This document shows positions 1-9,092 of a stretch of DNA of 64,000 nt, in pieces. Under the pieces are notes generated by a model that saw nothing but the letters and a program-made list of their open reading frames with translations, made no database searches and had not been told where the DNA came from. Numbering within the stretch: the stretch's first letter is position 1; every line of letters starts with the position of its first letter. Made by a program: the position numbers and the translations under genes. The stretch lies in assembly GCF_000154785.2 (NCBI RefSeq), contig NC_015730.1:4115501-4179500 (forward strand), given 5' to 3'. The DNA comes from Roseobacter litoralis Och 149 (GTDB lineage: Bacteria; Pseudomonadota; Alphaproteobacteria; Rhodobacterales; Rhodobacteraceae).

Positions 1-908
1 CCGCCTATGACCTCGGTCCGGCGTGGTTCTGGGCGGGCCAGCCGCGCATTGCCGGTCTGATATCACGCTTTGAGCTGCCGGTTTTTGAACAATACGCGCA
101 GGGTGAATTCCGCTTTGAGGATGCGCAGGGTCGCATACAGCAAGGGCGCGGCGCAGCGTCCATGCAGGGTTCATTTCGAATTGACGGCGGTATGGGCACG
201 CTTTGCACTGCGCTCGCGGGACAGATTGATCCGTCGCGCATCCTGCTGAACACCGAAGTGCGGCAACTTTCGCGATCAGATGGCGACATCCTCATAGGCT
301 GCGAGGCAGGCGCAGAGATCCAAGCGCGGTCCGTGGTTCTGGCGATACCGCCGCGCGTCGCCGCATTCCTCGATTTCTCCCCTACTCTGCCCACAGCGGC
401 GACAAAAACGATGGCCGCTATTCCGACATGGATGGCAAGCCAAGCGAAAGCCGTCATTTTATACGATGCCCCGTTCTGGCGTGACATGGGGCTGTCTGGT
501 GATGCGATGAGCCACAAGGGACCGATGGTGGAGATCCACGATGCAAGCACCGCCACGGGCAGTGGCGCAGCCCTTTTTGGTTTCATCGGTGTGCCCCCGG
601 ACCGCCGCGATCAGCAGGTGCTCAAATCAGCTATTGTTGATCAACTCATCCGCCTTTTCGGGTCACAAGCCGCATCCGCGAATGCGGTTCTGATCAAGGA
701 TTGGGCAGCTGACACCAACACCGCGACGCAGGCGGACCACGCGCCAATGACAACACATCCGCTATACGGCCTTCCCCCTGCACTTGCCGGGCTTTGGGAT
801 GGCAGGTTGATCTTTGGAGGAACCGAGGTCGCCGCCACGTTTGGCGGATACCTCGAGGGCGCATTGGAAGCTGCGGATGCCGCTTTGGTTGAAAGCATGC
901 TACACTGA
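1..908 (+). CDS. Flavin-containing amine oxidase, C-terminal part (5' truncated by window)
   Basis: The reading frame is open from base 3 with no start, so the gene begins before the window. The protein carries the substrate-domain and C-terminal features of the flavin monoamine oxidase family: an RIDGGMGTL stretch followed by a VVLAIPPR segment, and near the end a LIFGGTEVAATFGGYLEGALEAA segment that in this family closes the FAD site. It would oxidise an amine using FAD in the cytoplasm; the substrate is not visible. About 300 residues are present, missing the N-terminal GxGxxG dinucleotide-binding motif. The rhodanese gene follows after about 40 bases on the same strand, so the two may be co-transcribed. 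Confidence 0.85.
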   Translation, partial: AYDLGPAWFWAGQPRIAGLISRFELPVFEQYAQGEFRFEDAQGRIQQGRGAASMQGSFRIDGGMGTLCTALAGQIDPSRILLNTEVRQLSRSDGDILIGCEAGAEIQARSVVLAIPPRVAAFLDFSPTLPTAATKTMAAIPTWMASQAKAVILYDAPFWRDMGLSGDAMSHKGPMVEIHDASTATGSGAALFGFIGVPPDRRDQQVLKSAIVDQLIRLFGSQAASANAVLIKDWAADTNTATQADHAPMTTHPLYGLPPALAGLWDGRLIFGGTEVAATFGGYLEGALEAADAALVESMLH

Positions 909-948
909 CCATAACTGGCATGCACGGCCCCGCAAAAAGGATCATGGA

Positions 949-1350
949 ATGCAAAAGCTCAAGACATCTGCCGCTGATCTGGTCAGCGCCGCCCGCGCGC
1001 GGATCAAGGAGATTGAAACCCCCGACCTGATCGCCATGATGGATGACCCGGATGTGGTGATCGTCGATATTCGGGATCCGCGTGAAAGAGAGCGGTCCGG
1101 CTTTATCCCCGGCAGCTATCACGCGCCGCGCGGCATGATCGAGTTCTGGGTCGATCCCGAAAGCCCCTATTTCAAGGACATCTTTGGCCAGTCCAAGACC
1201 TATGTGTTCCACTGCGCGTCGGGCTGGCGCTCCGCACTGACGGTCGCGCAGTTGCAGGACATGGGGTTTGACGCCGCCCATCTGCGGGAGGGGTTTTCCA
1301 CATGGGAGAAGCAGGGCGGGCCGGTCGCCTTTGCCGATAAGAAAGATTGA
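949..1350 (+). CDS. Rhodanese-like domain protein (sulfurtransferase)
   Basis: A 133-residue single-domain rhodanese. The active-site loop is visible as HCASGWRS with the predicted catalytic cysteine at residue 89, preceded by a DIRDPRERERSGFIPG segment typical of the family. Rhodaneses carry a persulfide on this cysteine and move sulfane sulfur between thiol carriers in the cytoplasm. I chose the ATG at 949; the frame is open further upstream but runs into the amine oxidase gene. It lies 72 bases before a persulfide-dioxygenase-like metallohydrolase, a pairing common in sulfide and persulfide detoxification. Confidence 0.88.
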   Translation: MQKLKTSAADLVSAARARIKEIETPDLIAMMDDPDVVIVDIRDPRERERSGFIPGSYHAPRGMIEFWVDPESPYFKDIFGQSKTYVFHCASGWRSALTVAQLQDMGFDAAHLREGFSTWEKQGGPVAFADKKD

Positions 1351-1422
1351 CCGAACGATGGATTGCCAGGCATGGTCCGGCAAAGGATCCGCCCGCATGA
1401 AGGTCCGCATAAAGGATAGACA

Positions 1423-2301
1423 ATGACCGCTGTGAATTTAGACCAACACCCCGACGTGACGGCCTTTTTTGACGCGCAGTCCAATACCATCAGCTATCTC
1501 GTCAAGGACCCTGCAAGCACCGCCTGCGCCGTTGTCGATGCGGTCATGCAATTTGACTACGCCTCTGGCCGTCTGAGCTATGACAGCGCGGACGAGATCA
1601 TCGCGGCGATCAAGGCGCAGGGGCTGACGCTTGAGTGGATCATCGAAAGCCACGTGCATGCCGATCACCTGTCGGGCGCTCCCTATTTTCAACAAAAACT
1701 CGGCGGTAAGATCGGCATCGGTGAGCACATCACCGAAGTGCAGGACACCTTTGGCAAAGTGTTCAATGAGGGCACTGAGTTTGAACGTGATGGCTCGCAA
1801 TTCGACAAGCTGTTTAAAGATGGCGACCGGTATCGCGTGGGGGAGATGACGTGTTTTGCCCTCCACACGCCGGGGCATACGCCAGCCTGCATGGTGCATG
1901 TGATGGGCAATGCGGCCTTTACGGGCGATACGCTGTTCATGCCGGACGGTGGTTCGGCGCGCGCGGATTTCCCCGGCGGGGATGCGGGCCAGCTCTATGA
2001 TTCCATCCAGCGCGTGCTGAGCCTGCCGGATGATTTACGCCTGTTTGTGTGTCACGACTATGGGCCCGGCGGCCGCGCGATTTCATGGGAAACGACCGTG
2101 GGGGAACAAAAAGCCGGCAACATCCATATCGGCGGCGGCACCTCGCGCGATGAATTCGTGAAAATGCGTGAAGCGCGCGATGCGCAGCTCTCCATGCCCT
2201 CGCTGATCATTCCGTCGCTGCAGGTGAATATCAGGGCGGGTGAAGTGCCGCGGGATGCAAACGGTAACATGACGCTGAAAATACCGGTCAACAAACTTTG
2301 A
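1423..2301 (+). CDS. MBL-fold metallohydrolase, persulfide-dioxygenase-like (ETHE1/Blh type)
   Basis: A 292-residue metallo-beta-lactamase-fold protein. The metal-binding HxHxDH motif is at about residues 77-82 (SHVHADHLSG), followed by HTPGHT, FTGDTLF and a C-terminal CHDYGPGGR segment carrying the last histidine. This arrangement is that of the ETHE1/Blh group, in which a mononuclear iron oxidises glutathione persulfide to sulfite. The gene has a good ribosome site (AAAGGA) before ATG 1423 and follows a rhodanese gene, which fits a small persulfide-handling operon. Membership of the fold is clear; the persulfide substrate is inferred from subfamily and neighbourhood. Confidence 0.85.
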   Translation: MTAVNLDQHPDVTAFFDAQSNTISYLVKDPASTACAVVDAVMQFDYASGRLSYDSADEIIAAIKAQGLTLEWIIESHVHADHLSGAPYFQQKLGGKIGIGEHITEVQDTFGKVFNEGTEFERDGSQFDKLFKDGDRYRVGEMTCFALHTPGHTPACMVHVMGNAAFTGDTLFMPDGGSARADFPGGDAGQLYDSIQRVLSLPDDLRLFVCHDYGPGGRAISWETTVGEQKAGNIHIGGGTSRDEFVKMREARDAQLSMPSLIIPSLQVNIRAGEVPRDANGNMTLKIPVNKL

Positions 2302-2395
2302 CAGGGCACCGGACCTAGACTTTTAGACCATTTCATTTGAAGGAAAGATATGCTCATCTACGCGTCAACAGTGGCGTGGATGAAGGAAAAGACCC

Positions 2396-2842
2396 ATGGA
2401 TCTCAAAGATGAAATCGTGATCAATGCACCGAGACAGGTGGTCTATGACGCGCTTAATGACGCTGAAATCCTGAAAGAGTGCATCCCGGGCTGCGAGGAA
2501 TTACACAAACATTCCGACACCGAGCTTGAGGCCAAGGTCGTGCTGAAAATCGGCCCGGTGAAGGCAAAATTCAAAGGGAATGTGACCCTTTCACCGGATG
2601 CGCCACCTGAGCACTTTTCACTCAAAGGCGAGGGCAATGGCGGGGCGGCAGGTTTTGCCAAAGGGGGGGCCGATGTCACCCTTGAAGAGCACGAAGAAGG
2701 CACGTTGCTGCGCTATGACGCACATGCAGACATTGGCGGCAAGCTCGCACAGCTTGGCAGTCGACTGGTTCAGGGGACCGCCAAGAAACTGGCAGGAAAA
2801 TTCTTTGCCAACTTGGCCGAGCATGTCGGCGAAAAATCATAA
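2396..2842 (+). CDS. CoxG-like SRPBCC protein (carbon monoxide dehydrogenase subunit G family)
   Basis: A 148-residue protein of the CoxG/SRPBCC helix-grip family. It starts MDLKDEIVINAPRQ and has the family's conserved LKECIPGCEEL segment near residue 30 and a KVVLKIGPVKAKFKG strand. CoxG proteins are linked to membrane placement or assembly of molybdenum CO dehydrogenases and related hydroxylases, but many members are encoded away from any such enzyme, as here. No coxLMS genes are visible nearby, so the role is uncertain. A GGAAAAG ribosome site precedes ATG 2396. It may form a loose unit with the preceding rhodanese and metallohydrolase genes. Confidence 0.8.
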   Translation: MDLKDEIVINAPRQVVYDALNDAEILKECIPGCEELHKHSDTELEAKVVLKIGPVKAKFKGNVTLSPDAPPEHFSLKGEGNGGAAGFAKGGADVTLEEHEEGTLLRYDAHADIGGKLAQLGSRLVQGTAKKLAGKFFANLAEHVGEKS

Positions 2843-3004
2843 ACCTTTGATCCGTATGTGTTAACTTTGCGATGAAACCACATGCTGATCCCAGTAACGC
2901 AATTTAAAGGCGACAAAGCCTCGGGTTTTCTATTTCAAACGTTGGATAATGCGTGCATTATCACGAGCGTGTGACCACAAATCACGATATAAAGGAGAAG
3001 CCTT

Positions 3005-4603
3005 TTGCGATTTACGAAACAGCTTACCATCAAAGCACTTGCCGTCGCTGCTGTGACGCTCGCGTCAAGCGCTGCAATGGCACAAGATGAAAAGCCGAAC
3101 ATTCTGGTCATCTGGGGTGACGACGTAGGGCAATCGAACATCAGCGCCTATACGATGGGTCTGATGGGCTACCGCACGCCAAACATCGACCGGATCGCTG
3201 ATGAAGGTATGATTTTCACCGACTATTATGGTGAGCAATCCTGTACGGCGGGGCGTTCTTCTTACATTATGGGCCAATCTGTGTTCCGGACGGGGCTGTC
3301 AAAAGTCGGTCTGCCCGGTGCAGAGCTTGGCATGCAGGAAGAAGACCCGACAATCGCGGGCCTGCTCAAGGCGCAAGGCTATGCAACAGGTCAGTTTGGC
3401 AAGAATCACCTTGGTGATCGCGACGAGCATCTGCCAACCAACCACGGTTTCGATGAGTTCTTCGGCAACCTGTACCATCTGAACGCAGAAGAAGAGCCAG
3501 AGAACATCGACTATCCGGGTGATGCAGTCATGCCCGATGGCCGCACGTTCCGCGAAACATTCGGCCCGCGCGGTGTGATCAAATCCTCTGCCGATGGCGA
3601 GATTGAAGACACCGGACCGCTGACCAAAAAGCGGATGGAAACCGTAGATGACGAAACGGTCGCAGCCGCGATTGATTTCATCAAACGCAAGGAAGCCGAA
3701 GGCACCCCTTGGTTCCTTTGGTGGTCCGGGACGCGCATGCACTTCCGCACACATGTCAGCGATGAGCGTCAGCAGGCGGCCAACGAGTTGGTTGGCAAAC
3801 CCGTTGATGAATATACTGCGGGTATGATCGAACACGACATGCATATTGGCCAGTTCCTTGACGTACTGGACGAGCTTGGAATCGCAGATAAAACCATCGT
3901 GCATTATTCAACGGATAATGGCCCGCATATGAACACATGGCCGGATGCGGCGATGACACCCTTCTTTGGTGAGAAAAACACCAATTGGGAAGGGGGATGG
4001 CGTGTGCCCTCCATGGTGCGCTGGCCCGGTCTGATTGAGCCGGGATCGGTGTCGAACTCCATCATGCACCATATGGACTGGTTGCCGACCTATCTGGCAG
4101 CCGCCGGACGCCCGACGGTCAAGGAAGAGCTGCTTGACGGCATCACCGTGGCCGAAGTGGGCGGTGGTCGCGAATATCGCGTGCATCTGGATGGCTACAA
4201 CTTCCTGCCGTATTTCTCGGGTGAGGTGGATACAGGACCCCGTCAGGAGATTTTCTACTTCTCCGATGATGGCGACCTGACGGCATTGCGCTTTAACGAC
4301 TGGAAGTTGATCTTCCTTGAGCAGAAAGCCTACACAACTCTGCGTGCATGGGCCGAACCATGGACCGAATTGCGTCTGCCGCTGATCTTCAACCTGCGGC
4401 GCGATCCCTATGAGCGCAGCTACCGCACGTCGAACACATATTGGGACTGGTTGATCGACCGCGCCTATATGTTGGTGCCGGCGCAGGCCTATGTGGGGCA
4501 GTTCCTTGAGACGTTCCAGGAATACCCGCCACGCCAGAAAGCAGCGAGCTTCAGCCTCGAACAGGTCATGGAAAAACTGACCGCATCACCGGGTAATCCG
4601 TAA
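3005..4603 (+). CDS. Exported arylsulfatase (type I, formylglycine-dependent)
   Basis: A 532-residue sulfatase with an N-terminal signal peptide ending near AMA-QDEK, so it is exported. Metal-binding GDD lies at residues 38-40, and the formylglycine motif is seen as SCTAGRSS with the modifiable cysteine at residue 80. The FGKNHLGD and STDNGPHMNTW segments are also typical of the family. It should hydrolyse a sulfate ester in the periplasm. Start is a TTG at 3005 placed just after AAAGGAGAAG, a strong ribosome site; no in-frame ATG fits. Maturation needs a formylglycine-generating enzyme, which I do not see in the window. A terminator-like hairpin follows at 4628-4651. Confidence 0.92.
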   Translation: MRFTKQLTIKALAVAAVTLASSAAMAQDEKPNILVIWGDDVGQSNISAYTMGLMGYRTPNIDRIADEGMIFTDYYGEQSCTAGRSSYIMGQSVFRTGLSKVGLPGAELGMQEEDPTIAGLLKAQGYATGQFGKNHLGDRDEHLPTNHGFDEFFGNLYHLNAEEEPENIDYPGDAVMPDGRTFRETFGPRGVIKSSADGEIEDTGPLTKKRMETVDDETVAAAIDFIKRKEAEGTPWFLWWSGTRMHFRTHVSDERQQAANELVGKPVDEYTAGMIEHDMHIGQFLDVLDELGIADKTIVHYSTDNGPHMNTWPDAAMTPFFGEKNTNWEGGWRVPSMVRWPGLIEPGSVSNSIMHHMDWLPTYLAAAGRPTVKEELLDGITVAEVGGGREYRVHLDGYNFLPYFSGEVDTGPRQEIFYFSDDGDLTALRFNDWKLIFLEQKAYTTLRAWAEPWTELRLPLIFNLRRDPYERSYRTSNTYWDWLIDRAYMLVPAQAYVGQFLETFQEYPPRQKAASFSLEQVMEKLTASPGNP

Positions 4604-4627
4604 GAAACCGGATGTTTGCAGAAATCA

Positions 4628-4657
4628 GGTCGCGCAGGAAACTGCGCGGCCTTTCTT
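4628..4657 (+). terminator. Rho-independent terminator-like hairpin after the arylsulfatase gene
   Basis: GGTCGCGCAG (4628-4637), a GAAA tetraloop, then CTGCGCGGCC (4642-4651) with one G-T pair, followed by TTTCTT. It lies between the sulfatase stop codon and the phosphatase start, so downstream genes would be read at a reduced level or from their own promoter. Confidence 0.7.
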
Positions 4658-4690
4658 CACCTTGAAATCACCAATCACGAGGTAACCGCT

Positions 4691-5647
4691 ATGCGTGGAC
4701 TTCTGTTTTCAGCCGCGATTTGTCTGGCCACATCGCCTGCCCTGTCCGACCCTTTGCCGTCATGGGGATCGACCGAAAACAAATCGACTATCATCTCATT
4801 TGTGGAGTCCGTAACGGACCCCACGTCGCCGGACTATGTCACCCCTGCCGACCGGATTGCGGTATTCGACAACGACGGCACGCTCTGGGGCGAACAGCCG
4901 GTCTATTTTCAGCTTATCTATGCGCTTGATCGGCTGAAGACCAAGGCCGAAGCAGACCCGTCGATTCTAACGTCTGACATCCTGAGGGCAGCTGCCGAGG
5001 GTGATCTGGAAACCGTCGCTGCGGGCGGTGTCGAAGGTCTGTTGGAAATACTCGCGGTCAGCCATTCGGGCATGTCCGTCGACGCCTTTCAGGACGATGT
5101 CCGCGCTTGGTTGGACGAGGCGCGCCATCCGACAACCGACATGCGCTATGATGCGATGATCTACCAGCCGATGCTGGAATTGCTAAGCTACTTGCGTGAC
5201 GAAGGGTTCCAGACGTGGATCGTTTCCGGAGGCGGCGTGCATTTCATCCGTGCCTTTGCCGAAAGTGCCTATAACATCCCGCCCGAACAGGTAATCGGCA
5301 GTGCGGGGCCAACGGAATATGTCGATGGTCAGGTGATGAAACTGCCCGGCATTGATTTCGTTGATGACAAAGAGGGCAAGCCCGTGGGCATCGACAGCCG
5401 CATCGGAAAACGCCCTATCATCGCGGGCGGCAATTCTGACGGCGATTTCGCGATGCTGGAATATACCACGGCAGGCGACGGGCCGCGTCTGGGGATACTC
5501 GTGCATCACACGGATGCAGAACGGGAATTCGCCTATGACCGCGAAGGGCATATCGGCGTGTTGAACCGGGGACTGGACGAAGGTCCGGACCGGGGTTGGG
5601 TCATTGTCGATATGGCCAGAGACTGGGAACAGGTCTGGCCAGAATGA
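4691..5647 (+). CDS. Exported HAD-superfamily phosphatase
   Basis: A 318-residue haloacid-dehalogenase-type phosphatase with a signal peptide (MRGLLFSAAICLATSPALS). Motif I is FDNDGT with the nucleophile aspartate at residue 60, motif II is the serine of WIVSGGGVHF, and motif III/IV is GNSDGDFAML. It should act on a phosphate ester in the periplasm; the substrate is unknown. The start at 4691 is chosen because it begins the signal peptide, whereas an upstream in-frame start would place the terminator-like hairpin inside the gene. The last bases overlap the MoxR start (ATGA), coupling it to the following operon. Confidence 0.85.
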   Translation: MRGLLFSAAICLATSPALSDPLPSWGSTENKSTIISFVESVTDPTSPDYVTPADRIAVFDNDGTLWGEQPVYFQLIYALDRLKTKAEADPSILTSDILRAAAEGDLETVAAGGVEGLLEILAVSHSGMSVDAFQDDVRAWLDEARHPTTDMRYDAMIYQPMLELLSYLRDEGFQTWIVSGGGVHFIRAFAESAYNIPPEQVIGSAGPTEYVDGQVMKLPGIDFVDDKEGKPVGIDSRIGKRPIIAGGNSDGDFAMLEYTTAGDGPRLGILVHHTDAEREFAYDREGHIGVLNRGLDEGPDRGWVIVDMARDWEQVWPE

Positions 5648-6633
5648 GCGCGCGCAGTGATATCGACGCGCTGATTGAGCGGATGGGCGAGGCCATCATC
5701 GGTCAGCGCGATGTGATCGAGCGGTTGGTCATCGGTCTGCTGGCCAACGGCAACCTGCTGGTCGAAGGGCTGCCGGGGTTGGCAAAGACGCGCGCAATCA
5801 AGGCGCTGGCCAAGAACCTGCAGTGCGATTTCAGCCGCATTCAGTTCACGCCGGATTTGCTGCCATCTGACGTCACGGGCACCGAAGTCTACTATCAGAA
5901 AGAGGGCGGGTCAGAGTTTAAATTCGAACCGGGGCCGATCTTTGCCAACATCGTGCTGGCGGATGAGATCAACCGCGCACCTGCCAAGGTGCAGGCGGCC
6001 CTGCTTGAGGCCATGGAAGAACGACAGGTGACGGTTGCCGGCACCACTCACCCGATGGAGCCGCTGTTCATGGTGATGGCCACCCAGAACCCGGTCGAGC
6101 AAGAAGGCACCTATCCGCTGCCCGAAGCGCAGATGGACCGTTTTTTGATGCATGTGAACATCACCTATCCGCCTGTCGAGGATGAGGTTCTGGTGATCCG
6201 TCTGGTCCGCGGCGAAGAGGCGGCGGCCTCAGCAACGCCTGACGACAAAGTCAAGGCCGAGAAACCCGCGCCGATCTCGCAATCGAGCGTGTTTGAGGCG
6301 CGCCGCGAGATTGTCGCCATCCATGTCTCTGACGCGATGGAGCGGTACATGGCCGATCTGGTGAATGCCACGCGCATTCCGGAAGCCTTTGGCGATGACC
6401 TCAAACGATGGATAGAAATCGGGGCGAGCCCGCGTGCATCTCTGGCGCTGGATAAATGCGCGCGCACTCATGCGTGGCTCAAAGGTCGTGATTATGTCGA
6501 TCCGCAGGACGTTCGGGCGATTGCACCTGATGTGTTTCGCCACCGCCTCGGCCTGACCTATGAGGCGCAGGGCGAAGGGGTCTCCCCCGATCAGGTCGTC
6601 GCGGAGATACTGGCGCAGGTGGCCTTGGCCTGA
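5644..6633 (+). CDS. MoxR-family AAA+ ATPase
   Basis: A 329-residue MoxR-type AAA+ ATPase. The Walker A segment GLPGLAKTR is at about residues 41-49, Walker B is [22 protein letters not shown] near residue 105, and the sensor region [25 protein letters not shown] is present. MoxR ATPases act as chaperones that work with VWA-domain partners to insert metals or assemble enzymes. The gene starts inside the stop codon of the phosphatase gene and heads a run of coupled genes: DUF58, DUF4381, two VWA proteins and BatD. This is the standard MoxR-Bat arrangement; the target is unknown but may be the sulfatase, the phosphatase or the downstream cytochrome. Confidence 0.95.
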   Translation: MSARSDIDALIERMGEAIIGQRDVIERLVIGLLANGNLLVEGLPGLAKTRAIKALAKNLQCDFSRIQFTPDLLPSDVTGTEVYYQKEGGSEFKFEPGPIFANIVLADEINRAPAKVQAALLEAMEERQVTVAGTTHPMEPLFMVMATQNPVEQEGTYPLPEAQMDRFLMHVNITYPPVEDEVLVIRLVRGEEAAASATPDDKVKAEKPAPISQSSVFEARREIVAIHVSDAMERYMADLVNATRIPEAFGDDLKRWIEIGASPRASLALDKCARTHAWLKGRDYVDPQDVRAIAPDVFRHRLGLTYEAQGEGVSPDQVVAEILAQVALA

Positions 6634-6643
6634 GGGGGTATGC

Positions 6644-7627
6644 ATGAGGGATATTCCGGCACGCATTCGCACCAATACCCTGCCCGACCCTGCTCCCGTT
6701 CCGGCGGGCTTGGATACGCGCATTCATGTGACACTGCCCCATCTGCGCGGGCTGGAAGGCCCTGCGCGCGGGCTACATTTCATGCCCCGACAACCTGCGC
6801 GGTCGGTCTTGAACGGGCGGCACACATCGCGCTTGCGGGGCCGGGGCCTCAACTTTGAAGAGCTGCGCGATTACATGCCTGCGGATGACGTGCGTTCCAT
6901 CGACTGGAAGGTCACGGCGCGCACCGGCAAACCCTACGTGCGCGTCTTCACCGAAGAACGCGACCGCCCCACCCTGATCGTCGTTGATCAGCGCATGTCG
7001 ATGTTCTTTGGCTCCGTGTTGAACATGAAATCAGTGACAGCCGCCGAATGTGCAGCCCTTGCCGCCTTTGCCATTCTGGAACAGGGCGACCGTGTGGGCG
7101 GTATCGTCTTTGGTGACGACCTGCGGGCAGAGATCAAACCTGCGCGCAGCCGTGCCGCATTGAACAGGTTTCTAAGTGCCCTTGCCTCGGCCAATCAATT
7201 GTTACGACCCGAAGCCCCGACCGTGCCACCGCAATCGATCAATCAGGTGCTGGGCGCGGTTGCCCGGATCGCGCCACGCAACCATCTTGTCATCGTGCTC
7301 AGCGATTTTGACGTGATCGACGACCAGACCCGCAAACTGGTTAGCGGTCTGTCGCGCCACAATGACCTGATCCTTGGGTTGGTGACGGACCCGTTTGCCG
7401 ACGACCTGCCGCCGGATGCAAAACTTGTGATCACCGATGGGGTTTTGCAGGCGGCGGTGGATATGTCGGACTCCCAAGTGCATCGGGACTTGTCTGAATT
7501 TGCCAAACGCCGGATTGCTGAAATCGTTGACTGGCAACGGCAATTCGGCATTTCCGTTTTGCCGCTGACCTCGGCGGAGGACAGCTTGGTCCAGATGCGC
7601 CGTCTCATGGGACTTGGTCGGCGATGA
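6644..7627 (+). CDS. DUF58 domain protein of the MoxR/VWA operon
   Basis: A 327-residue DUF58 protein. The family hallmark is the RGRGLNFEELRDYMPADDVRSIDWKVTARTGKPYVRVFTEERD region around residues 65-105, followed by a degenerate von Willebrand fold. DUF58 proteins are regular partners of MoxR ATPases. ATG 6644 is preferred; a longer frame would begin within the MoxR gene. The stop codon overlaps the start of the DUF4381 gene (ATGA). No signal peptide is seen, so it likely acts on the cytoplasmic face. Confidence 0.9.
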   Translation: MRDIPARIRTNTLPDPAPVPAGLDTRIHVTLPHLRGLEGPARGLHFMPRQPARSVLNGRHTSRLRGRGLNFEELRDYMPADDVRSIDWKVTARTGKPYVRVFTEERDRPTLIVVDQRMSMFFGSVLNMKSVTAAECAALAAFAILEQGDRVGGIVFGDDLRAEIKPARSRAALNRFLSALASANQLLRPEAPTVPPQSINQVLGAVARIAPRNHLVIVLSDFDVIDDQTRKLVSGLSRHNDLILGLVTDPFADDLPPDAKLVITDGVLQAAVDMSDSQVHRDLSEFAKRRIAEIVDWQRQFGISVLPLTSAEDSLVQMRRLMGLGRR

Positions 7628-8112
7628 GTGAAGAGACCCCATCCACCGACGCACCGACCAGCCTTGTCGACCTGATCAATAAACTGGTCGAACCGGTCGA
7701 ACCGGCGTCCATTTCCATGGTCCCGCAAACCGGCGGATGGGTGGTGCTGGCGGTGGTGTTGATCTTGGTCGCACTTTATGTCGTCCTTCGCACCCGCGCC
7801 CATTTGCAACGCAACGCCTACCGCAAGGCAGCCTTGTCCGCGCTTGAGCAGGCAGGCGATGACGCGGCCGCAATCGCGACCATTCTGCGCAGCACGGCAT
7901 TGGCCGCCTTTCCACGTGCACAGGTCGCCAGCCTTAGTGGCGCCGAATGGCTGGCGTTTCTGGATCGTTCTGCGGGTATGGATGACTTCAGGAACGGCGC
8001 AGGGCAGGTCTTGGCCACCGCCCCCTACGCATCGCCTGCGCGCGCCGATCCGGCACTGCGGGAGGCTGCAAAAAGCTGGGTGCGACGACACCAACGGCAG
8101 GTTTCGGCATGA
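7624..8112 (+). CDS. DUF4381 family membrane protein
   Basis: A 162-residue protein with one clear membrane segment at about residues 38-58 (GGWVVLAVVLILVALYVVL) and a soluble C-terminal part with the SGAEWLAFLD segment of the DUF4381 family. Such proteins sit between DUF58 and VWA genes in MoxR operons and probably belong to the same membrane assembly. Both ends overlap neighbouring genes by four bases (ATGA), which implies translational coupling. Biochemical role is unknown. Confidence 0.85.
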   Translation: MSEETPSTDAPTSLVDLINKLVEPVEPASISMVPQTGGWVVLAVVLILVALYVVLRTRAHLQRNAYRKAALSALEQAGDDAAAIATILRSTALAAFPRAQVASLSGAEWLAFLDRSAGMDDFRNGAGQVLATAPYASPARADPALREAAKSWVRRHQRQVSA

Positions 8113-9092
8113 TCTCATTCGTCTTTCCATGGGCGTTTCTGGCCTTGCCACTGCCGTGGCTCATCTGGCGGTTCGTGCCCGCGCATAAGGAAACCGTCCC
8201 TGCCATCCGCTTCCCGTTTTTCCGGCAAGTGATCTCTGAGGCGCAGCTGACCCCGGCAAAGGGCGCGGTGATCATGCGTCGCAGTTGGCTTCAGGTCATC
8301 GCCGCCAGCCTGATCTGGATCCTGCTGGTGATCGCCATCTCGCAGCCCGAACGATTGGGCGCACCGATTGAGACCTCTAAATCCGCACGGGACCTGATCT
8401 TGGCGATTGATATATCCGGTTCCATGGACACGCGCGATTTCACCGACGCAAGCAACGAAAACGTGCAACGGCTGGCCGGGGTGCGCGATGTGGTGCGGGC
8501 TTTTGTCGAGGGGCGCGAGGGTGATCGTATGGCGCTGATCGTTTTCGGCAGCAAGGCCTATCTGCAAAGCCCGCTGACCGAAGACACTGGCACCATCGTA
8601 GAATTGCTGGACCAGACCGAGGTAGGCATGGCCGGGCCGCACACCGCCATCGGGGATGCTATTGGCCTGTCGATCCGCACGTTCGAGGCCAGCGAAATTG
8701 AACAGCGTCTACTGATCCTCCTGTCGGATGGTGCGGATACAGCCAGCCGGATGAGCCCGCTGAATGCCGCTGAAATCGCGCGCGGTGCCGGGGTGGAGAT
8801 TTTCACGATTGCCGTCGGTGATCCCGATGCGACCGGGGAAAACCGCGTGGATGTGGCCGCCTTGCAAGATATCGCAAACCGCACGTCCGGGTCCTATTTC
8901 TTTGCAGCCGATCAGGCCGCACTGGACGAAATCTATGCGCGGATTGATGAACTGGCCCCGCGCCTGACCGAGACACAATCATTCCGTCCGCGCCAGACGC
9001 TGCACCACATTCCCCTGATCCTTGCCATGTTCATCGGGATCGGAACAGTCGCGCAGTTGCAACTCGCGTCACATCGAAAGATGCGGGCATAA
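8109..9092 (+). CDS. VWA-domain membrane protein (BatA-like)
   Basis: A 327-residue protein with N-terminal membrane segments (residues 4-20 and about 60-80), a von Willebrand factor A domain, and a final membrane helix near residue 305. The metal-ion adhesion site is intact: DISGSM at about residue 100, with later T and D positions in the fold. This is the BatA architecture; such proteins bind the MoxR ATPase or its client through the metal site. It overlaps the preceding gene by four bases and the next gene by one base. Likely anchored in the inner membrane. Confidence 0.9.
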   Translation: MISFVFPWAFLALPLPWLIWRFVPAHKETVPAIRFPFFRQVISEAQLTPAKGAVIMRRSWLQVIAASLIWILLVIAISQPERLGAPIETSKSARDLILAIDISGSMDTRDFTDASNENVQRLAGVRDVVRAFVEGREGDRMALIVFGSKAYLQSPLTEDTGTIVELLDQTEVGMAGPHTAIGDAIGLSIRTFEASEIEQRLLILLSDGADTASRMSPLNAAEIARGAGVEIFTIAVGDPDATGENRVDVAALQDIANRTSGSYFFAADQAALDEIYARIDELAPRLTETQSFRPRQTLHHIPLILAMFIGIGTVAQLQLASHRKMRA

